This document shows, in pieces, positions 21,179 through 32,285 of a DNA stretch of 64,000 nucleotides. The position numbers were made by a program, and so were the translations under genes. The stretch is from Chionoecetes opilio (taxonomy: Eukaryota; Arthropoda; Malacostraca; Decapoda; Majidae): assembly GCA_016584305.1 (NCBI GenBank), contig JACEEZ010021693.1, positions 24,057 to 88,056 on the forward strand, written 5' to 3'. The notes beneath the pieces were generated by a model. It did not search any database. It saw nothing but the letters and a program-made list of their open reading frames with translations, and was not told the DNA's origin. Position 1 is the stretch's first letter. Each line of letters starts with the position of its first letter.

Positions 21179-22050
21179 GATCGGTTTCATGGGTTACGTG
21201 CCACATGTCCATATAGCCGAAGTTGGCGCTGACAGACTATGCAGGTAATAGCCTCGGTTCAGTCTCACGGTGCAATCGCTGATTTGACACGTAATCATCC
21301 CAGCGATACCCCATGATTCTGCGAAGACACTTATTACCAAAGGCATTGATTCGTCTCTTCAAGTCACTATTTAGTGTCCATGTCTCACAACCATAGAGTA
21401 AGACAGGGATCACAAGCGACTTGAAGATCCGGATCTTTGTCCTCCTGCACAGGTACCGACAACGCCATATACTCCCGCTGAGCGAGTCCATAACACCGTG
21501 GGCTATGCCAGTCCGCCGTAAGGCTTCTTGACGTGACCCGCCGTCATTATGGACTGCGCTACCAAGGTATGTAAAACTTTCCAAGATCTCAATGTCCTCG
21601 CCACACGCATGAACAGACTGTACTGCTTCATCTAGTAAGTCTCCAAACACCTGGACCTTGGTTTTGAGCCAGGAGACCTCAAGCCCCAAAGGCTTTGCCT
21701 CCTCGTGCAGCGCCTCGAGAGCCATCACCAGGACCTCCAGCGACTCAGCAAAGATTACTGCATCATCGGCAAAAACAAGATCAGTGATCTTGGTGTTGCC
21801 GACGGATGCTCCACAATCACTTTGATCTGCAACCTTGTCCAATACCCAGTCTATACAAGCGTTGAAAAGTGATGGGGCAAGGACGCACCCTTGCCTCACT
21901 CCTGTATTCACAGGAAAGAAGCTGGATACACCTGCCCCACACTTCACAGCACTCTCAGTCCCAGAATACAGACCAGTTATCAAACCAATAGTCCTTGCAG
22001 GAATCCCTCGAAGTTGTGTCTCCGCCTCTAGAGACACAAATTTGGTCCCG
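21179..22050 (-). pseudogene. Non-LTR retrotransposon reverse transcriptase, C-terminal half (5'-truncated)
   Basis: A 285-codon frame (22,094-21,237) contains, after about 25 unrelated N-terminal residues, LRGIPARTIGLITGLYSGTE, SSFFPVNTGVRQGCVLAPSL (RT motif B), VFADDAVIFAES with the catalytic FADD at 21,762-21,773, and SLVIPVLLYGCETWTLNSDL followed by NKCLRRIMGYRW. The frame ends at 21,237, but RQLRLYGHVAR continues in another frame to about 21,190, so one frameshift precedes the true C-terminus. The endonuclease and RT motif A are missing. Family: a LINE lineage common in decapod genomes (clade not resolved by eye). A second, badly degraded copy is at 52,780-54,580. Confidence 0.9.
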
Positions 22051-22139
22051 CGTACGAGTTTGTACCAGAATGACAGAGTTGTTGACTGCTCCAATTGTGG
22101 TTACCACAGTTGGAAAAACGGCCAACGGTCTATCCACTG

Positions 22140-22667
22140 GACTATCGTGGCGGTATATATGTGTGTGTTCAGAATTTTTGTAGTTGTTTGTTTTATATTA
22201 CTATTTAGTTCTTGTTTGTTTTAGTACTCGTATTTTCGTCTTTGCTGTTTCATTACTTGTCTGATTTTATTGATGTTTTGTGGTATTCGTGGTGCCGTTT
22301 TTGTATCGTTTTCTGTTTTTAGTATTAGTATTCCGTTTTTGAATTTGTATTGCTTGTTTAGGCTTTTACTAATTTTTCTTAATATGCGTGGTTTTGTGTA
22401 TACTATAGCTTTCCTTTTGTTTGTATAGAATTATTAGTTTTTCTATACTTGGTTTTAGTTTTTATTGATTTTTCGCGGTATTCGTGTTTTTTAAATAGAT
22501 TCTGGTTTGCTTTAGTTTAGTATTCCGTTTTTTATATTATTATATACATAATAATATTTTTATAATAATATAATAAGTTTCCCGTTTGTTTGTATTGAAT
22601 GTATAGTTTTCCTATACCTATGTTTTAGCTTTTATTGATTTTTCTTGATATTCGTGTTTTTTGTATA
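22140..22667. repeat. T-rich diverged tandem repeats
   Basis: The phrase TTTTATTGATTTTTC.NGTATTCGTG recurs about every 130-170 bp (near 22,267, 22,462, 22,630), with TAGTATTCCGTTTTT in between. No gene. Confidence 0.55.
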
Positions 22668-22810
<143 letters not shown>

Positions 22811-23099
22811 TTCTGTTTGTTTTAATATTTTGATTATTTCATAGTTTGCCGTTTGTTCTTAATATTACAGTTATAAGCTGTTATATTATTGTTTTAGTTT
22901 TAATGTTGATGTTCATAATTATTGCACTTACTTTATTTTTTTTTTAAATGTCTGGGCCGACATAAACAAAAAATACTTAAGTATAATGAGGACTTACACT
23001 TAGTTCCTGTGCTGGAGTACTTTACTGAGCAAACTGGTTAAGTGTACCTTCCAGCTTATGCTCAGCGCTCGCTAAGTAAAGAATTTAAAGGAGAACTTA

Positions 23100-23858
23100 A
23101 GTAAATCATCAAAGTATAAAAACAGGATAGTGCAAAAGAGAGGACCTTTTAAATGATAATAATTGTCAGTGTTACCGTATATATGGTTGAAGTTCATATG
23201 TTAACAACGTAAATGGAAGGTAATATGAACTTTGTGATGAAAGATATGGACCAAAATGTGATATTCAGAGGGCAAATTATGATTTTTGTTTCGGAGCGGC
23301 AACTGCAGGGTGGCGCCACATTTGTTTATACTTGGCAGTCCATCCCGTGCAAGGATATTATATATCTTTCTAATATCCTTGATCCCGTGTACGCAGGACT
23401 GAAAAGTTTTTAATGGACCCCTTTAGTGGGGTCATTTCATATGCTGTCAACGGCATTCATCAAATGCTTAGCTTACCCTACTGGCCCACTGGGGTGGCTA
23501 TCATAGTTGCCTCTAAACAAGTGATATATATGATTACCACCAAACATTTCTATGCGAAAATACTGATGGATTTCAATAGTATACCAATAATACACGGTGA
23601 TTTGTAGATACAGTTGTCCCTTTGGGTATCTGTATCAAGGCATAAGGCAGGAATTAATGTATACAGGAATACAAATGGGCAAATAAATTGGACATGTAGC
23701 TGCTTTAGAAAAATGCATTTCTGGACACACTAAATGGTGGGTATAATTTCGATATTGAGCACTAAAAAGCTAAAAAATGTACTTACATAGCTGAATGTTA
23801 TTTCAGCCAGAAACGGTTAGGTTAGTTAAAATAAGAGTAACGAGATGGAGCGTGCTCG
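23100..23858. other. Non-coding interval with a 10-bp-stem hairpin
   Basis: AAGGATATTA-TATATCTTTC-TAATATCCTT at 23,350-23,379 is a perfect stem. The open frames at 23,213-23,607 lack known motifs. Confidence 0.4.
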
Positions 23859-24259
23859 TTTTCTATACATTTTGATATGTTAAGAATGATGGTAACATTA
23901 AAAATCGTCCGAAATGCCTCATTTTGCATTTATCCACCTCCTCCCTAACAATCCTAGGGACCCGTCGGGAATGCGGGCGGGGAAGTGGAAAGGAGTTTTT
24001 ATCGGGGTAGTAGATTATGTGGATGACGTAAAATATATCCGGTAAAAACTCTTATGGGATGATATAAGGCAGAAAATACATAAAAATATATAATTGATAT
24101 TGTACGGGAAATACCTACTTAGTCTTGTAAAAATCTCTCGTTAAATCTTTACAATGGTAAAACTGCTGCTTAATACAATACATGGACGAGTTGTAATTGT
24201 ATACATCCGACGATTTTTAATGTAACTATCATTCTTAATACATAAAAATACATGGGAAA
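23859..24259. mobile_element. Short element with ~52-bp terminal inverted repeats
   Basis: 23,859-23,912 and 24,206-24,259 are inverted copies sharing TTAAGAATGATRGTNACATT and AAAAATCGTC. The interior is non-coding. Confidence 0.6.
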
Positions 24260-24925
24260 AAAGCACTTCTAACCTCATACTCACCTACCCTGGTTGGAAG
24301 TATCAATTACCAAAATAGTACTAACCTAACCTCACTATAACCTAACCTACCCTTGCCAATAATCTCCATGCGAGATCTAAAGGCGGGAAAGGACTTGAAA
24401 ATTTTACCAGGGTTAGGTTAAGTTTTATTGAGGTTAGGTTAGTATTTACTTTTTAGGGGGGGGTGCTCGCTAAGAGGTAGGAATTAGGTTATAGCGATTA
24501 ACTTTTTTTTTTTAGTTCCAAGGGGTTGTTTAGGCTGGTTGGGGGGTATCTCTCCCCCACTTCATAATTACGTTTTAGAGTATGTGAAGGGATCTGTGAA
24601 CGTCTGGAGAGAAAAAAAACCACTAATAAGGGCGGGATAGGACTCTAGAATTTTACCCGATTAAATCAATACACACAAAAAAAATTCAGGTAGGCAAAGA
24701 CTCTATCTAGAAATCAGTGGTGTCCAATAACGAAAATGTACCAAATGGGTAATATAATGACTTGTGACGGTATATGTGCAGTTTAAAACAATATATGATT
24801 GGTGGTTTTAAATCTAAACGTTTCGTTCTCACCATAAGGAATATTTCTAACCTGTATTACCGCTGTCGGAAATTAAAAAGGCTAATATTTAGATTAGGTT
24901 TGGTTCGGTTAGTTAGAGAGATAGG
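24260..24925. repeat. TTAGG-like phrases and F2-like ends
   Basis: CCTAACC/GGTTAGG phrases at 24,325-24,350 and 24,410-24,445. GGCGGGAWAGGACTYKAGAA followed by TTTTACC occurs twice in direct orientation (24,381 and 24,632) and resembles the ends of F2. Confidence 0.5.
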
Positions 24926-25231
24926 GGTTATAATGGACGAGAGTTTCACGGTCGTTTTCAGAGACACCAACTATTTTCTCTTGGCCTACAATAGGTGCTT
25001 GTTCTAATGGTGCTAGTTTTATTTTGCGCAAACCAAAAAAAAAAAAAAAAAAAGTATATTTTGTGGTTAAGGTTAGGTTAGGTTTCTTTAAAACCTGTAA
25101 GGTTAGGTTAGGTTAGGTTAGGTTAGGTTTCTTTAAAACCTGTAAGGTTAGGTTAGGTTTCTCTAAAACCTGTAAGGTTAGGTTAGGTTAGGTTAGGTTA
25201 GGTTTCATTAAAACAAGGTTAGGTTAGGTTT

Positions 25232-25267
<36 letters not shown>

Positions 25268-25369
25268 GCAAAATGAAACTAGCACCATTAGAACAAGCAC
25301 CTATTGTAGGCCAAGAAAAAATAGTTGGTGTCTCTGAAAACGAACGTGAAACTCTCCTCCATTATTACC
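24926..25369. mobile_element. Foldback element F1, copy 2 (best preserved), core of (TTAGG)n blocks
   Basis: Ends are GGTTATAATGGACGAGAG and its near-complement CTCCTCCATTATTACC. The arms (24,926-25,030 and 25,262-25,369) share TCGTTTTCAGAGACACCAAC, GGCCTACAATAGGTGCTTG and TAATGGTGCTAGTTT. The core, 25,066-25,232, has blocks of up to five GGTTA units (that is, TTAGG repeats) separated by TTTC.TTAAAACCTGTAA. Poly(A) and poly(T) lie just inside the arms. No coding capacity. Confidence 0.9.
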
Positions 25370-25640
25370 GAGTTAGGTTAGGTTAGTTAGAAAGTTATAT
25401 CAGGATAGTTTGATGGTTTGATTAGGTTAATATTTGATGTTTTTGCAAATGGAGTGTTTTTTCCCGTCAAAACGTCTAAAAAGTTTATTAGTAGAAATTT
25501 GTCATCACTTCTTCGAATTGCAAAACACTCACTTTTTTTTAGGCTTGTACAGTAAAAAAAACTATCTCCATTAGGGAATTAAAGCATCACATATTGAGCT
25601 AAAAAACTCAAACTTCTCTTAAAAATCTTGCAAGTCATAA
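25370..25640. other. Non-coding interval
   Basis: AT-rich; begins with three more GGTTAG phrases. Nothing else supported. Confidence 0.4.
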
Positions 25641-25649
25641 ACAACACTT

Positions 25650-25887
25650 TTTCCCGAAACTGCATATTTTCCCGTAACTGCATATTTTTCCGGAACTGCA
25701 TATTTTCGCGGCAGTGCATATTTTCCCGGAACTGCATATTTTCCCGAAACTGCATATTTTCCCGTAACTGCATATTTTCCCGAAACTGCATATTTTCCCG
25801 GAACTGCATATTTTCCCGGAACTGCATATTTTCCCGCAACTGCATATTTTCCCGAAACTGCATATTTTCCCGAAACTGCATATTATT
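25650..25887. repeat. 18-bp minisatellite (AACTGCATATTTTCCCGN)
   Basis: About 13 tandem copies of an 18-bp unit. Because 18 is a multiple of three, it keeps frames open on both strands (repeated CIFSRN on plus, MQFREN and CSFGKI on minus). No flanking coding signal, so these are not genes. Confidence 0.95.
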
Positions 25888-26130
25888 CCTTCGCGATCCA
25901 GCCTGTACCTTTTAATAAGGACAGCATCATCATACATATCCATAACGTCTTTCTAGGCTGTACATTTTTGACCTCGGGAGGGATTATTCCTTGTTTTTGT
26001 GCGTCCATCTTGGCCTAGTGAAGACTTGAGTGCTGGAGAAAAGACTTGAGCATGCCCATGAAGGACACTTAACTTTGGTGCCTGTTAAGCATACTTAAAT
26101 CGGATAAGCATTTTTGGTTAAATTACTTAA

Positions 26131-27044
26131 AGTAATCGTCCAGACCATCTCATCATTCCTGATTTAATGCAGTCAAAATATAGCCATGATCGAGTATATC
26201 AACAATATGTTGTCACATTTTGCATCCAGTCACCCGTTTTTAAATGATCCGCATTCAAAATCTGTAAATTCCCCGTGCTCTCAAAACACAACTGTTTATC
26301 AGCAGACGACGGACCATGGGTCGGCGACGTCACAACAGGGAGCCTCCCAGCACCGCCTGATACATAATGCGCGGAGACTCTGAGAAAAATGTAGTACTTG
26401 GGGAATTTTGGGTGTTTCTGATATTTTTTTGTGCGATGTGGCATGTACTTGCATCCTGTGTGGGTGCAGCGTGGGGGCTGTGCCTTTACCGAGAGCTTAG
26501 CACCCATTTGCAAACTGTGGGGTGACGATATATGTGTGCAGATGTGTGCAGCGGCGGCAAGCGGCGGGGAGCGGAGTGTAGGTGCAAGGCCACCGAGATG
26601 AGAGGGCTGCAGTACCCTGGCTTCTACCAGCCGCTCCCCGTCGCTCCAAAGGTCTGCACACATATATCGTCGCCGTGTGGGTTGTGAATGAGTGCTAAGC
26701 TCTCGGGAATTGCACGGCTTTCTTGCCGTGCCCATGCAGGATGCAAGTATGTGCCGTGTCGCACAAAAAATATACCAGAAGCACCCAAAATTCCCCAAGT
26801 ACTACATTTTTCTCAGAGTCTCCGTGCGTCTGTGTCGGGCGGGGCTGGGAGGCTCACTCGTGTGACGTCGCCAGCAAGTTTCGCGCCACGGCTGGAATGC
26901 GGCTGCTGTTTTTCCCGCGCTTTTTACAAAAGTCATGTTTTTAGGGAAATAAGGCGTGAAAATGAATATTTTTTTGTGGATTAGGTATTTTGAATGAACA
27001 TTCAACATAATTATGCAAAGAAAAAATGGGTCTGGACGATTACT
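26131..27044. mobile_element. TTAA-flanked foldback element F6, short form (914 bp)
   Basis: TTAA at 26,127-26,130 and 27,045-27,048. Terminal inverted repeat AGTAATCGTCCAGACC at both ends. Long subterminal inverted arms (about 26,318-26,580 and 26,610-26,870) share GGAGACTCTGAGAAAAATGT, CTTGGGGAATTTTGGGTG, GAGAGCTTAGCAC and CGACGATATATGTGTGCAGA. TTAA duplication suggests mobilisation by a piggyBac-type transposase. No coding capacity. Confidence 0.85.
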
Positions 27045-27334
27045 TTAAGCATTTCTTAAATATTTAAGTGTAAGATCAGCAAATTTTCGTCTGCTAAGTA
27101 CGCTTAACAATACTTATCTTTTTGTTTATGTCGGCTCTGGCGTTTTAGTGTTTGGTTTATATTTCAGGACCTTATGTCAGAAATTGGATTTGAAGGATAA
27201 TTATAATTATTATGTGCGCATGAGAGAAAATGTTTTTGTAAAGTTTACTGTAAAAACACTTTAGTGGACCATGATAATGTGTTGTAGAGCAAGTTTTATA
27301 AATTGTGGTCAATAAAATATCTCTATACCAGTAC

Positions 27335-27425
27335 CTCTCTGTACACTTGGCCCACCATGCCACTATAGGAACCATTCGGCAGCTTGGCGCCCCACGCCCC
27401 GTCCGGCGGCCGTTGATACGTGAAC
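27335..27425 (-). CDS. Ionotropic receptor (IR), small S1 exon
   Basis: Reading 27,425 down gives one base (completing a Ser codon with the previous exon) and 30 codons: FTYQRPPDGAWGAKL, then PNGSYSGMVGQVYRE. The PPDGAWG...NGS..GMVG block is a signature of the ligand-binding domain of arthropod IRs. The acceptor is TTATAAG ending at 27,426 and the donor GTACTG starts at 27,334. It leaves in phase 0 and continues with DVNFGLGPF at 16,168. The intron to the previous exon is only 265 bp. Confidence 0.9.
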
Positions 27426-27690
27426 CTTATAACATCCAACGTAGGGAAAAATAAAAAGTTAAATGAATAGAGAAACATATAACATATACGATTAATGATA
27501 AAGAAATATAAACAAGAAAAAATTAGGTACGAAAATAAGTAACTAAAAATGGCTGCTACTACAAAGTACTTCCGATCAAATGATTTCCATCTTGTGAGTG
27601 CGTAATATAGCCACTGACATGTCACTTTCGCTGCTGATAAAAAAAAATAATAATATCTTGTCTAAATCACTTCAAGCATCGACGCCTTAC

Positions 27691-27849
27691 GAGAAGTTTA
27701 GTCCTTGTGCCAAGTACTCTTGGACATGGCCCATAAAGCCCTTGAAGAGAAGTCGCTTGCCGCCCAGGGTCGTTGGGTCCGGCACCATCATCACTTTGTT
27801 CCCGTGGTGCTGCTCCATCGCCACCACCAATTTCGTCTCCTCCGAGAGT
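27691..27849 (-). CDS. Ionotropic receptor (IR), exon with start of ligand-binding domain
   Basis: 159 bp read downward from 27,849. It has one base of a split codon, then LSEETKLVVAMEQHHGNKVM, a stretch with GGKRLLFKGFMGHVQEYLAQ and GLNF plus two bases of a Ser codon. The ...G...L..LA..LNF pattern is the first helix region of S1 in IRs. The acceptor TTTTGACAG ends at 27,850 and the donor GTAAGG starts at 27,690. Phase 2 out meets phase 2 in at 27,425. The upstream acceptor has a long poly-pyrimidine tract. Upstream exons encoding the N-terminus were not found, so the gene start is outside what I can see. Confidence 0.88.
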
Positions 27850-28052
27850 CTGTCAAAAACACGCAAGCAAGGGATTTTTTTTTTTTTTTTTATAAACGTT
27901 ACAACACCAATCACCTATACAAATATTTCTTCGCTAATTTACCTTTAATAGTGATTTTGTCTCGTGTGGAGTACAGCAAAGGATACAAAAGTATCTAACC
28001 AGATGTTAGGGGGTGGTGAACTGCCTTGACCTGACTACAGGGGATGCTGAGG
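27850..28052. other. Intron sequence upstream of the first IR exon seen
   Basis: Contains T18 at 27,877-27,894 (an A-run on the gene strand). No exon recognised. Confidence 0.4.
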
Positions 28053-28464
28053 TCGGAAAAGGTTAAGAAACGCTGTTCTAGAGGGTTATAGCTATCCCAC
28101 TTTTGTGGGAAGCAGCTAGCTGTATGAATAAATATATTATTAAATATATATAAAAATAATATTTTATATACTAATATATATATCTATATATAATATAAAA
28201 TAAAAACTTTTCTATATATATATATATTTAAATATTATTAATATAATATATATATATATAATTATATATAATAATATATTATATATTTTAAATATTTTAT
28301 ATATATATTATAAATATAATATATATATATATAATATATATAGAAATATATATATAATATATATATTATATAAATAATATTATGATATATATATATCATA
28401 ATGCTGCTTCCCACAAAAGTGGAAAAAAACTATACCCCTAAACGCGTTTCCTTGCCTTTTCCGA
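28053..28464. mobile_element. Hairpin element F8 with (TA)n core
   Basis: The arms (28,053-28,125 and 28,400-28,464) share TCGGAAAAGG, GAAACGC and CCACTTTTGTGGGAAGCAGC in inverted order. The core is (TA)n with interruptions. Same plan as F4 but with different arms. Confidence 0.75.
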
Positions 28465-30669
28465 TAATATTATATATATATATATATTAAAAATTTAAAT
28501 CAGTCAGTTTATCACTTCTAACATATGTAATAAACTTGCAAAACTAGACTCTTTGACAGAATGTGTATATCCGTCATCCGGGCCCACCATCCACTGGTGT
28601 GTTCATCCTTCATCCTGGCACCAACCATCCGTCGTCACCAGGATCTCACCTATCATACACCAATGCTAGTAGCTCCCAGCTAAGTAATAATTACCATTTT
28701 AGGTGTGCAGTTATACACATGTATAGTTTCTTCCACTGATGAGAGAGTTATACATTACGTGTCTAGCAGTTAGATACACGACACTTAACGGACATTCACA
28801 ACATTCGAAGAATAATATTTCCCTACATTAATACTTTTTTATTTACTTTAAAATGGCAAACGATGAGTACATCTGTTTCATCTGCTGAACCCTTTGATTT
28901 AAAGTGCGCTGACGGGGGTCAGCGCACTTAAATCATGGGTTCAGCAAATATATGACTATCCTCTTTACACAAGGCAAAATTTAGACCGCGGTATGTCTCC
29001 AGTGCACATTTACTACTGATTTGACTACTTTTATATGCCACATTTACTACTGCGACAGTGCAAGCTCCTGAGATTGACATAAATGTCATAACTAGCGTGC
29101 CCGAGCGGCCATCAGCAGTGGCAGCTCACAGTGAAATAAATTCACCTATAACACTGAACCTGATTCCTGTGTACCCCTACTTTTTATCTGTCCTTCGCAC
29201 GGATTTGAGAACATCGTGGCTGTCAGTATTTGAGACGTCTTACTAAACGGTCGCGAGTCATTTTGCGAGTAACTAGGGATTAGATACAGGTGACGATTTA
29301 CCTAATACAATACACAGGACACACCTGTTTTTAAATGATGAAAACACCACTGCTACAAATGATTACCGTCACAAAAGCGGTCACACCCGCAAAAACAAGT
29401 ATCATTCCATTCCATACCATTCCATATCATTACATTTTATATCAGTTCACCTGATTATTTTAAAAATTACCATGTATTTTGAATTTCAATGTGTGCTTTC
29501 TCTTTTTAGAAGATGTATACGCAACACACCAAGCCAATGTTATAAAACAAATCTTTAAATACTTACATTGGTGTTTACGAATTTTTGGTTTGCTACATAT
29601 TATTCTGACCAACTACTAGTGGAAAAATGTACACTAATTTCATTTTTACCTTGTAACTCTTGCCCGATAGAAACTCTAATGGATGACAGAACCTTATTTA
29701 AACCCATTATAACTCTTCACATTAGAAAACTATTATGTAAATTTAAAGTTGCACCACAGGCATTGCTTCTTTACTTACATTCCTCAATGAAGGAATTCTT
29801 CCGTATATTATTTCATGACATTATTATTACATTCCTCAATTAAAGGAATTTTTACGCAAAATATTGTTGCAATACTTATTTACTTGCATGAAATTTTAAC
29901 ACACATATTGTTGAACAAGTTACATATTTTTCCTTGAATGCATTCCTTACGTATTAAATGCATACGTGGGAGTACGTTCACTACTGGAATTAATTACTTA
30001 CGTTCTTCAGTTTTACCACGATCACTACTTGAATGTAGGTTGTGTACTTACTAACATACTAAACTAGGTAATATTGCATGAAAGCAGTTTTCTCCTGAAC
30101 TATTTAAACACTACATGATGTACGATCACACATCTATATGAACTACATTCTGCTCACATGTATTAACTATGTACAACTAACTAACCATTTATCATTACTT
30201 ACCTACGAATTTAAACTCGCAGAGAAATTCGAATGACTCAAGTACTTGTTTACTAATACAACCTCAGAAAACTTGATTGATCACGGATAACCTTTTCTCT
30301 CATAACCTTGTTCGCCAAAAGACGATAAAATTCATCATTCTCTGCCGGTCAGCTTTACACTCGCTGATGTCAAATTATTTTCTACAAAACATTGCATTAT
30401 TCATTTATGAATTATTTTTGGCAACCGTAGATTTACCCACACACAATGCAACCACATTTCTGTGTATCCAGCGATGTCTCACCTATGTTATTTATCCATT
30501 TTTGACTATTACTTATTTACATATTACTAGGTTACTTATACCACAGTTACCCTCACTGATACACCCACACAGATTGTATCAGGCGAGGTATTGTCTATTT
30601 TTACATATATTTCTACTGACCATTGCATTATTTTACTGACACAGTACTATTACTAGTACGTAAATTGTT
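28465..30669. other. Non-coding AT-rich interval; one 30-bp-arm palindrome
   Basis: 28,882-28,912 and 28,918-28,946 form a palindrome (TGCTGAACCC..GATTTAA.GTGCGCTGAC). The phrase ACATTCCTCAATNAAGGAAT occurs twice (29,778 and 29,829). Open frames at 29,058-29,246, 29,568-29,843 and 30,277-30,639 have no known domain. Confidence 0.5.
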
Positions 30670-30936
30670 ATACTATGCTTGGTCTATATAGAATGGTCGA
30701 CCTGCGGGGGAAACCAAAATGAGACGCCTCGGCGCAGTGACGTCAAGTGGGGGTAAACAGCCAGGTTCCGACCACTGATCTATATAACATGGATCGCGGA
30801 TCTGGGCTAGCTGTGGCCGAGATACTGAAGTCAGCCACCAGCCACCAGCCGCCATCTTGCCAACACCAAAACAAATACATGGGCCGGCCCAGGCAGTGGC
30901 TGGGTGTTGGCTGCTGGCATGTGATAGCCTATATTA

Positions 30937-31046
30937 CCACCTACTACTACTATTAACACCTACTACTACTACTACTATTACCACCTACTACTATTATTAC
31001 CACCTACAACTACTATTAACACCTACTACTACTACTAAACTTCCAA
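30937..31046. repeat. (ACT)n-type microsatellite
   Basis: CTACTACTACTATTA and CACCTACTACTA phrases repeat. Confidence 0.85.
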
Positions 31047-31095
31047 CCTAGTGCATCGTCAAACCTTCCAAGTCATTTATTTACGGTGATACACA

Positions 31096-31285
31096 GACAA
31101 CAGGTGTGTTGCGAGGCCGTACAGGTGTGTAGTGACAGGTGTCTTGCGAGGCCGTACAGGTGTGTAGTGACAGGTGTCTTGCGAGGCCGTACAGGTGTGT
31201 AGTGACAGGTGTGTTGCGAGGCCGTACACGTGTGTAGTGACAGGTGTGTTGCGAGGCCGTACAGGTGTGTAGTGACAGGTGTGGT
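31096..31285. repeat. 35-bp minisatellite
   Basis: Five to six near-identical units (GCGAGGCCGTACAGGTGTGT plus AGTGACAGGTGTSTT). No spacers, so not CRISPR-like. Confidence 0.92.
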
Positions 31286-31672
31286 GTATGTGGTAAAGCG
31301 AGAGAGGCTAAGAGTGCAGTGTTAGCCCCCGAGTGGGCCTGTGTCTGACCTAAAGAGCGAACGCGCAGTTCTCGTCCACTATAACGGCGTCAGCCCCGTA
31401 CCGCCGCGGCCACGGGTACGGCGCGGGCCACAGTGGTCCATAGAAGCTACTCTCGGGGATTACAGGAAGTTTAAATGAATCAAAAACCTTTGGCCTAATC
31501 AAAAAACCTTTCTTAATTAGATATATTGAATTGAAAGTAGTTAGTTTCGTACACTGATTTTGAGTATTTTCGTACATACCTGGTGTCGCTTCGTAACTCT
31601 AGTAGTCAAGTTCAACTCTGAGCTGAGTGTACGAAACGACTATGGTTTCATATAGACTGCGAAACAACTTTT

Positions 31673-32082
31673 GGTAATAATGGACGAGAGTTTCGCGGTC
31701 GTTTTCAGAGACATCAACTATTTTTTCTTGGCCTACAATAGGTGCTTGTTGCAATGGAGATAGTTTTATTTTGCACAACCCCCCCACCCAAAAAAAAAAA
31801 ATAATAATAATGAAACCTAACCTAACCTTATAGGTTTTAATGAAACCTAACCTAACCTTATAGGTTTTAATGAAACCTAACCTAGCTAACCTTAAAGGTT
31901 TTAATGAAACCTAACCTAACCTTATAGGTTTTAATGAAACCTAGCCTAACCTTAAAGGTTTTAATGAAACCTAACCTAACCTTATAGGTTGTAATGAAAC
32001 CTAACCTAACTTTAACCACAAAGGATACTTATTTTTTTCTTTTTTTTCGCAAACCAAAGCTATCTCCATTAGAACAAGCACC
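31673..32082. mobile_element. Foldback element F1, copy 3 (right end truncated), 30-bp tandem core
   Basis: The left arm GGTAATAATGGACGAGAG...GGCCTACAATAGGTGCTTG matches copy 2. The right arm stops after ATTAGAACAAGCACC, lacking the outer ~70 bp. The core, 31,810-32,015, is about seven copies of a 30-bp unit AATGAAACCTAACCTAACCT plus TATAGGTTTT, each containing TTAGG repeats on the other strand. Confidence 0.88.
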
Positions 32083-32285
32083 GCTTATTAGGAAGCGCTA
32101 TGATAATTTGTATCATAACCGCACTCAGGTCTGCTTCCGTTCCCCACTAATTGTTAACAAGTATAAAAAAATATACTTATATCTATATCTACCAATATAA
32201 AAAAAAGTATACCATATCCACCTATTTTTTTTTAAACTAGTAGGTGGATGACTGGAGTGGGTAGATGGATTAAGAGTGGATGGGC

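Larger units (their letters stand above)
22957..27135. mobile_element. Possible 4.2-kb composite flanked by short inverted repeats
   Basis: GCCGACATAAACAAAAA begins at about 22,959 and its inverted form TTTTTGTTTATGTCGGC ends near 27,135. Each is followed inward by ACTTAAG/CTTAAG-like phrases and flanked by TCTGG. The interior holds F1 copy 2, an 18-bp minisatellite and a TTAA-flanked element. No transposase seen. The pairing could be two separate repeats of the same family rather than the ends of one element. Confidence 0.35.

Noticed and set aside
25066..25232. True telomere end
   Set aside because: TTAGG blocks are short, interrupted and bounded by inverted arms with ordinary sequence on both sides.
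25579..25943. Repeat proteins (MQFREN, CIFSRN)
   Set aside because: 18-bp minisatellite open on both strands with no flanking coding signal.
31096..31285. CRISPR-like array
   Set aside because: Units are directly adjacent with no spacers and the context is eukaryotic.
31350..31577. Upstream exon of the ionotropic receptor (minus frame ending AVIVDENCAFAL)
   Set aside because: The end of the frame is the F1 foldback terminus translated; the rest has no receptor signature.
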